Origin: Aldehydirespirator sp965116865
GTDB lineage: Bacteria > Actinomycetota > Acidimicrobiia > Acidimicrobiales > Aldehydirespiratoraceae
Reading direction: 5' to 3'
Assembly: GCA_965116865.1 (NCBI GenBank)
Contig: OZ220727.1
Coordinates: 1,054,001-1,118,000, forward strand
Length of the DNA: 64,000 nucleotides
The notes under the pieces are model-generated. The model made no database searches and was not told the origin of the DNA. It saw only the letters and a list, made by a program, of their open reading frames with translations. Position numbers and translations under genes: made by a program. Positions within the stretch are counted from its first letter, which is position 1. The number at the start of each line of letters is the position of its first letter. Positions 59,070-64,000 of the stretch are shown here, piece by piece.

Positions 59070-59564
59070 TCAAGTGACCGTCCGGCGGGTCAGACGACCG
59101 GTCGTGAGGAACGCGCGCCGGCGCTCGGGGTCAGAGAGGCCGAACCGGCGGGCAGTCCAGATCAGCGCGACGATCCCGACGACCTCGAGGGCGATCAGGA
59201 CGATCACGGGCCGCTCGTATTCGGGGGGCGCTCCCTGGCCCACTCCCCCGCTTCCGCCGGCCGGCCACCAGAACAGGCCGGCGCGCGACCAGGATCCGCC
59301 GGCCACCAGAAAGATCAGAGTTCCGATGGGCAGGCCGATCCAGCGTCGGCGTAGCAGCCGGTGGCCGCGACCCGAAGTGAGGGCCGTCACCGCCACGAGA
59401 AGCGCCACGCTGCCAGCCAGAGTGTGCAGCACCCACGGCGCCCCGCTCAGGTTCTCAGTCAGAGGCAGCACCGAGCCCAGCGCCACCACCCGGTAGTCGA
59501 CGCCGCTGCTGTCGAACACCAGCGCGACGGCCACGACACCCCACGCCAAGAACCAGAAGAACAC
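59070..59564 (-). CDS. Four-helix membrane protein of unknown function
   Basis: 164 residues, GTG start immediately after the trpD stop. Four hydrophobic segments (about 2-17, 45-62, 76-90 and 121-140) separated by short Arg- or Gly/Pro-rich loops, ending FGLSDPERRRAFLTTGRLTR. No family recognised. Position suggests co-transcription with trpD. It does not resemble a Trp transporter. Confidence 0.65.
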   Translation of the reverse strand: MFFWFLAWGVVAVALVFDSSGVDYRVVALGSVLPLTENLSGAPWVLHTLAGSVALLVAVTALTSGRGHRLLRRRWIGLPIGTLIFLVAGGSWSRAGLFWWPAGGSGGVGQGAPPEYERPVIVLIALEVVGIVALIWTARRFGLSDPERRRAFLTTGRLTRRTVT

Positions 59565-60605
59565 CTATCCGCTCGTCCTGCGGGTCACCTCGTCGAGCTT
59601 CCGGGCGGCCCTGCCGTCGTCGATGGCTGCGGCGGCCGCTTCCACGCCGGCCGCCAAGTCGTCGGCCACTCCCGCCACCACCAGTCCAGCGGCTGCGTTG
59701 AGCACCACCATGTCGCGCCTGGGTCCGGGCTCGCCGGCCAGGATGCCCGAGAGGATCCGGGCGTTGTCGGCCGGGTCGCCGCCGCGCAGCTCGTCGGGCG
59801 TCGCCGGCGCCAGCCCTACTCCGGACGCCTCGACACGGTGCTCGGTCAGCTCGCCGTCGTTCAGTTCGACCACCAGGTTCGGTCCGGTGGTGGTGAGTTC
59901 GTCGAACCGGCCGTCGCCGTGCACCACCAGCGACCGCACCGAACCGGTGGCCTGCAGCACGGCGGCCAGAATAGGGGCCAGCGACGCCTCGGGAGCGCCG
60001 ATCACCTGTCGCTTCGCACGGCCCGGATGCGACAGCGGTCCCAGCAGGTTGAAGACCGTCGGTATGCCGATTTGCGACCGCACGCCGGCGACGTGGCGCA
60101 TGGCCGGATGAAAGGCCTTGGCGAAGGCGAATCCGAGCCCCGCGGCGCGCACCGCCTCGGCCACCTGCCCGGGCGACTGGTCCATCGGCACGCCGACGGC
60201 CTCCAGCAGGTCGAAGCTGCCCGATGTGGACGAGGCCTTGACGTTGCCGTGCTTGCAGACGGTGGCGCCCGCGCCGGCGGCCACGAAGCAGGCCATGGTC
60301 GACACGTTCAACGCGTGGGCCTTGCGGCCGGCAGTGCCGCCGGTGCCCACGATGTCGATGGCGTGGTCGGGGATGTCCAGGGACGTCGCCGCGTCGCGCA
60401 TGGCGCCCACCATGCCCCGGAGCTCGCCGACGGCGGCGCCCTTGATCCGCAGCGCCACAATGAACGCGGCTGTCTGGGCGTCGGTCGCCCCGCCCTCCAG
60501 GATCGACCCCAGCGCGGCCCGGGCCTCGCCGGTGCCGAGGTCCCGGCCGGCGGCGAGCGTGCCGAGTATTCCGGGCCAGCCGCCGTAATCTTCGAGCGTG
60601 GTCAT
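59565..60605 (-). CDS. trpD: Anthranilate phosphoribosyltransferase
   Basis: 346 residues. Glycine-rich PRPP-binding motif DIVGTGGTAGRKAHALNVST near residue 85; ACFVAAGAGATVCKHGNVKA; AFHPAMRHVAGVRSQIGIPT followed by VFNLLGPLSHPGRAKRQVIG. It transfers phosphoribose to anthranilate in tryptophan synthesis. GGAGGAGGCC precedes the ATG. No other trp genes are nearby, which is common for dispersed actinobacterial trpD genes. Confidence 0.96.
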   Translation of the reverse strand: MTTLEDYGGWPGILGTLAAGRDLGTGEARAALGSILEGGATDAQTAAFIVALRIKGAAVGELRGMVGAMRDAATSLDIPDHAIDIVGTGGTAGRKAHALNVSTMACFVAAGAGATVCKHGNVKASSTSGSFDLLEAVGVPMDQSPGQVAEAVRAAGLGFAFAKAFHPAMRHVAGVRSQIGIPTVFNLLGPLSHPGRAKRQVIGAPEASLAPILAAVLQATGSVRSLVVHGDGRFDELTTTGPNLVVELNDGELTEHRVEASGVGLAPATPDELRGGDPADNARILSGILAGEPGPRRDMVVLNAAAGLVVAGVADDLAAGVEAAAAAIDDGRAARKLDEVTRRTSG

Positions 60606-60679
60606 GGCCTCCTCCGAGCCCGGCTCCGGTGGGTTGGGGCTGCGCCGTCGCGTCCACTCCTCAGGCTAACTAGCCTTCC

Positions 60680-61041
<362 letters not shown>

Positions 61042-61199
61042 ACCGGGTCCGGCATCCCGGCGGGCCCCGTCCTCCTCCCCGCTGGTCCGTCGCCGCAACG
61101 CCGCTGCCGACACCTCGACTGTGACAGTAGGTTGGGGGCGGTCGCCGTCACGCTGTCCTCTCCGTCTCAACGCCGTCGCCGACGGCTCAGCCGCGCCGG
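61042..61199. other. rnpB downstream region, no gene
   Basis: About 160 bp of G+C-rich sequence with no convincing reading frame; any rnpB terminator must lie here, but I do not see a clear hairpin plus T-run. Confidence 0.4.
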
Positions 61200-61675
61200 C
61201 CTCACGGCGCGGACGCGGACCCTCGCCGCCGCAGCGCGGCTGCCGCGCCGGCCTCACGGCGCGGACGCGGACCCTCGCCGCCGCAGCGCGGCTGCCGCGC
61301 CGGCCTCACGGCGCGGACGCGGACCCTCGCCGCCGCAGCGCGGCTGCCGCGCCGGCCTCACGGCGCGGACGCGGACCCTCGCCGCCGCAGCGCGGCTGCC
61401 GCGCCGGCCTCACGGCGCGGACGCGGACCCTCGCCGCCGCAGCGCGGCTGCCGCGCCGGCCTCACGGCGCGGACGCGGACCCTCGCCGCCGCAGCGCGGC
61501 TGCCGCGCCGGCCTCACGGCGCGGACGCGGACCCTCGCCGCCGCAGCGCGGCTGCCGCGCCGGCCTCACGGCGCGGACGCGGACCCTCGCCGCCGCAGCG
61601 CGGCTGCCGCGCTTGTCACACGGCGCGGACGCGGACCCTCGCCGCCGCAGCGCGGCTGCCGTGCTTGTCACAGTC
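61200..61675. repeat. 52-bp tandem array, about 9 copies, between rnpB and the McrB-like gene
   Basis: GGCGCGGACGCGGACCCTCG recurs at about 61206, 61258, 61310, 61362, 61414, 61466, 61518, 61570 and 61622. The last two junctions differ (CTTGTCACA instead of CCGGCCTCA). Units are otherwise identical. As 52 is not a multiple of 3, no frame persists as a single repeat, although all frames stay open. It ends about 70 bp before the McrB-like start. Confidence 0.95.
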
Positions 61676-61747
61676 CGCGCGTAATGTTGCTGGAGTGGCC
61701 GCGGCAGGTCGCCGACAAGGGACCGGCCAGAGATCTAGGAGGAGCGC

Positions 61748-64000
61748 ATGGCCAAGCTGACGAGGATTCTGCGAGGCGCTGACCAGGTGACCGAGACCGA
61801 GGCGAACCAGGTCTTCGAGCTGCTGGTCCCGATAGTCGAGAGATCGCCTGGCGCCAACGACTCGGTGGACGCAGCCGCAGACGTGATCGGCCGCTACCCG
61901 CCCAGTGACGATCGGCCCCTCGCTCATGTGCTCGACTGGTGGTTCGTGGCCACTACCGGCAGGCCGTCCGCCAACGGCGGCGCGCACATGCTTCCGGAGT
62001 CGCTCGACGAGCGAGTCAGGAGTCCGATGGCGGCCGTGGCCCAGCTCTCGGTCCCCGTGCCTGCTGCGGAGTGGCTGGGCAAGCGGCTTCAACTCGACTC
62101 GGGGCTCAAGAGGCTCGACGACGACTTGGCGCTCGACAAGTACGGTGCGGTGAAACTGTACGGGGAGAGGGCGGCCTGGAAGTGGTTCACCGACCAGTGG
62201 CGACCCGCCACCGACGGCCTCCGCGAGGGGCGCAGGGCGGAGATCGCCGAGATCGACTGGAAGCGGCTCGACACGGAACTTCGGGACAATGGCGTCGACG
62301 GTGGCAGTAAGCGGTTCCGCGAGATGCAGAAGCGTTGCCGCGAGGCGGACGAGAAGCTTCGCGCCGTCGTGCAGATCCAACACGACGTCGCGCCTTGGAC
62401 GAGACGGAACATCCCGGCGCTGATCAGCGAGGTCCCCAGTGACGTCAGACACGCCGTCGGATCCCTGGTCGAGGCGCTGCTGCGACCCATCCTCAGCGCT
62501 TCGGCCGCTCCCGAAGTCGACGAGGCCGCGGTCGCCGCGCGCCTTGAAGCAGCGGCCAGGGGTGGCGACGGACGGGGCCGCTACCGGCTGGCCCGCGTGG
62601 TGGACGCTTGGTGCGATGAGACGGGCAGGAGCATCGCCGCACTCGAAGGGGATCTGCGGAGGCATCGCTCCTTGACCGAGACCCTCAAGCTTCTAGGCAC
62701 GAAGTCTGAAGTCTCCGGCGCGGGCATCGACGATGTCAGACTCCGTGTTCTCGACGATGACATCGAAGCCGCGGAGGCAGCAGTGGGGAGACTGCGCGAG
62801 GCGGTCGAGCACGCCGAGCGCGCCAAGCAGGCGCGGGCGCAGCTCGAGGGGCTGCGCCGCAAACTGGACGATTCGGTTCTCAGCGACGACGACGCATGGA
62901 AGGAACGGCTGGGCGAGATCGGGGCTCGGATGGGAACCAGCGACCCTCGCGGGCTCGCGGCCGAGATAGGCGCGGCCCAAAGAAGCCTGAGCGAGGCGCT
63001 CGACAAAATGGTCGAGGACCAGCAGGAGGATCTTCGGGAGTTGACCGCGCCGCTCAAGCTTCTCGGGGCTCCCGACTCGCAGGCGCGCGACTTCGAACGC
63101 CGGATCAACGAGTTGGAGCAGCGCGGCGGGCGCGGCGCCGCCGGACTCAAGCACGAGCTCGAGAACGCGCTGGCGGAACTCCGCTCTCAGCGTCGTTCAG
63201 ACATTCAGGGCGGCCTCGCGGAGATCGACCGGATCCTCACCGCCGAGCGGGAGGACTTCAACGACGACCACCTCGGCCTCTTCTTGAACCGCCGCTCCGA
63301 GATCGAGGCGCTGTCGCAGGCCGAAGGCGGTGGCGACCGCGATCTCGCCGAGGCGAAAGAGATCGCCGACGACCTGCTGCGCGAGGTCGAGGACCATCGG
63401 ATCTACCGGTGGCGAGCCGAGGAGGGCGAGGACGCGCTGCTGGAGCACATTCTGGAGTCGTGCCGGGGCGCGCTGGACTTCGATCCCCTGGACGTGAAGC
63501 GACTCTACGTGTCGCTCAAGACCAGGCCGTTCGCGATCCTGGCCGGGCTCACCGGCTCGGGCAAGAGTTCGCTGACGCGCACGTTCGCTGCTGCCCTCGG
63601 CGCGACGGCGGCCAACCGGCGTTTCCGACGCGTGGCGGTGCGCCCCGACTGGATCGACCAGAGCGAGGTCCTCGGGTACGTGAGTCCGGTCTCGGACCAC
63701 TTCGTTCCCGGCTGGCTGTCGGAGACGGTGCGCGACTGCGAGCACGCCCCCGACCGACTGCACTTCGTTCTGCTCGACGAGATGAACCTCGCCCCTGTCG
63801 AGCAGTACCTCGCGGAGTGGCTGTCGGCGCTCGAAGAGGCCCGCTCGGGCAGCGAGGAGGTGCGCCTGCGACTCTACTCGCCTGACCTGAAACCGAAGAA
63901 CCGAGACGACTGGTCGCCGCAGATGGTCCTGCCCGCCAATCTCGTGATCGTCGGGACGGTCAACGTGGACGAGACCACTCGTCCGCTGTCCGAGCGCGTC
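61748..64000 (+). CDS. McrB-like AAA+ protein with long coiled coil (runs off the right edge)
   Basis: 751 residues visible from an ATG preceded by AGGAGGAG. The first 590 residues include a helical domain and extended coiled coils (DDDIEAAEAAVGRLREAVEH, LEGLRRKLDDSVLSDDDAWK, AQRSLSEALDKMVEDQQEDL). The McrB-type AAA+ domain follows: Walker A GLTGSGKS (600-607), RRVAVRPDWIDQSEVLGYVS, Walker B FVLLDEMNLAPVEQYLAEWL (673-692) and the McrB signature NLVIVGTVNVDETTRPLSER. McrB proteins use GTP or ATP to drive an McrC-type nuclease partner, which would be expected just beyond the window. Coiled-coil McrB relatives are known in defence systems. The function is inferred. Confidence 0.85.
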   Translation, partial: MAKLTRILRGADQVTETEANQVFELLVPIVERSPGANDSVDAAADVIGRYPPSDDRPLAHVLDWWFVATTGRPSANGGAHMLPESLDERVRSPMAAVAQLSVPVPAAEWLGKRLQLDSGLKRLDDDLALDKYGAVKLYGERAAWKWFTDQWRPATDGLREGRRAEIAEIDWKRLDTELRDNGVDGGSKRFREMQKRCREADEKLRAVVQIQHDVAPWTRRNIPALISEVPSDVRHAVGSLVEALLRPILSASAAPEVDEAAVAARLEAAARGGDGRGRYRLARVVDAWCDETGRSIAALEGDLRRHRSLTETLKLLGTKSEVSGAGIDDVRLRVLDDDIEAAEAAVGRLREAVEHAERAKQARAQLEGLRRKLDDSVLSDDDAWKERLGEIGARMGTSDPRGLAAEIGAAQRSLSEALDKMVEDQQEDLRELTAPLKLLGAPDSQARDFERRINELEQRGGRGAAGLKHELENALAELRSQRRSDIQGGLAEIDRILTAEREDFNDDHLGLFLNRRSEIEALSQAEGGGDRDLAEAKEIADDLLREVEDHRIYRWRAEEGEDALLEHILESCRGALDFDPLDVKRLYVSLKTRPFAILAGLTGSGKSSLTRTFAAALGATAANRRFRRVAVRPDWIDQSEVLGYVSPVSDHFVPGWLSETVRDCEHAPDRLHFVLLDEMNLAPVEQYLAEWLSALEEARSGSEEVRLRLYSPDLKPKNRDDWSPQMVLPANLVIVGTVNVDETTRPLSERV

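Noticed and set aside
61200..61675. Coding interpretation of the 52-bp array (Arg/Ala/Asp-rich frames open in both strands)
   Set aside because: All frames are open only because the unit has no stop in any phase; 52 bp is not a codon multiple, so the encoded sequence cycles through three phases, and no start or conservation is visible.

Overview
The window looks like a chromosomal segment of a high-GC actinobacterium, most likely a member of the Acidimicrobiia or a related deep lineage. Four things point there. The division and cell-wall (dcw) cluster lacks ftsA but has sepF and divIVA. A proteasome activator (Bpa/PafE) sits beside dnaE. MtrAB-like, PimB-like and TgpA/MoxR/DUF58 genes are present. 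Translation is tightly coupled, with many ATGA or GTGA stop/start overlaps, and some starts look leaderless. The taxonomic placement is inference; no rRNA gene is in the window.

Layout. 1-3.2 kb: 5' part of dnaE (runs off the left edge), bpa, and insertion-sequence debris. 3.2-5.2 kb: a phosphodiesterase and a divergent Rrf2 regulator sharing a palindromic operator. 5.2-10.4 kb: a betaine/osmolyte locus with an orphan ProX-type binding protein and a BCCT transporter, divergent from a gene that fuses a ProX-type binding domain to a GluR0-like ligand-gated K+ channel. 10.7-32.3 kb, all on the minus strand: one long cluster read from right to left as mraZ, rsmH, ftsL-like, ftsI, murE, (murF absent), mraY, murD, ftsW, murG, murC, murB, ftsQ, ftsZ, pgeF, yggS, sepF, yggT, divIVA, dksA-like, lspA, rluD. 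32.7-34.5 kb: lipoate ligase-like, HNH and small genes. 34.5-43.2 kb: moxR-DUF58-transglutaminase, a DUF3040 gene, then a two-component pair with a GerMN lipoprotein, resembling mtrA-mtrB-lpqB. 43.2-51 kb: an accessory zone with two inverted DUF222/HNH genes (one split), an ADP-ribosylglycohydrolase, a PIN-domain toxin-antitoxin pair, an IS630-type relic and several repeat arrays. 51.2-60.6 kb: AAA/DUF4143 ATPase, decayed dioxygenase and phosphofructokinase, ROK kinase, SRPBCC protein, GT4 mannosyltransferase-like gene, queG with a large internal repeat, a hollowed trpD copy, a membrane protein and trpD. 60.7-64 kb: the RNase P RNA gene, a 52-bp repeat array, and a McrB-like AAA+ gene that runs off the right edge.

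Two things stand out. The first is the ProX-K+ channel fusion next to a betaine importer. It has the layout of an ionotropic glutamate receptor (amino-terminal domain, split ligand-binding domain, pore), but with a quaternary-amine-type amino-terminal domain and a TVGYGD potassium filter. The second is a genome-wide habit of tandem duplication: at least fourteen unrelated loci carry direct repeats spaced 69-73 bp apart, mostly at gene starts, gene ends or in relics, and in queG an in-frame expansion of more than eight copies. Further arrays have 12, 13, 24, 33, 52, 60, 64-66, 96, 99 and 150 bp units. Several pseudogenes (pfkA, a trpD copy and possibly murF) seem to keep only their two ends, which suggests internal deletion as a second recurrent process.
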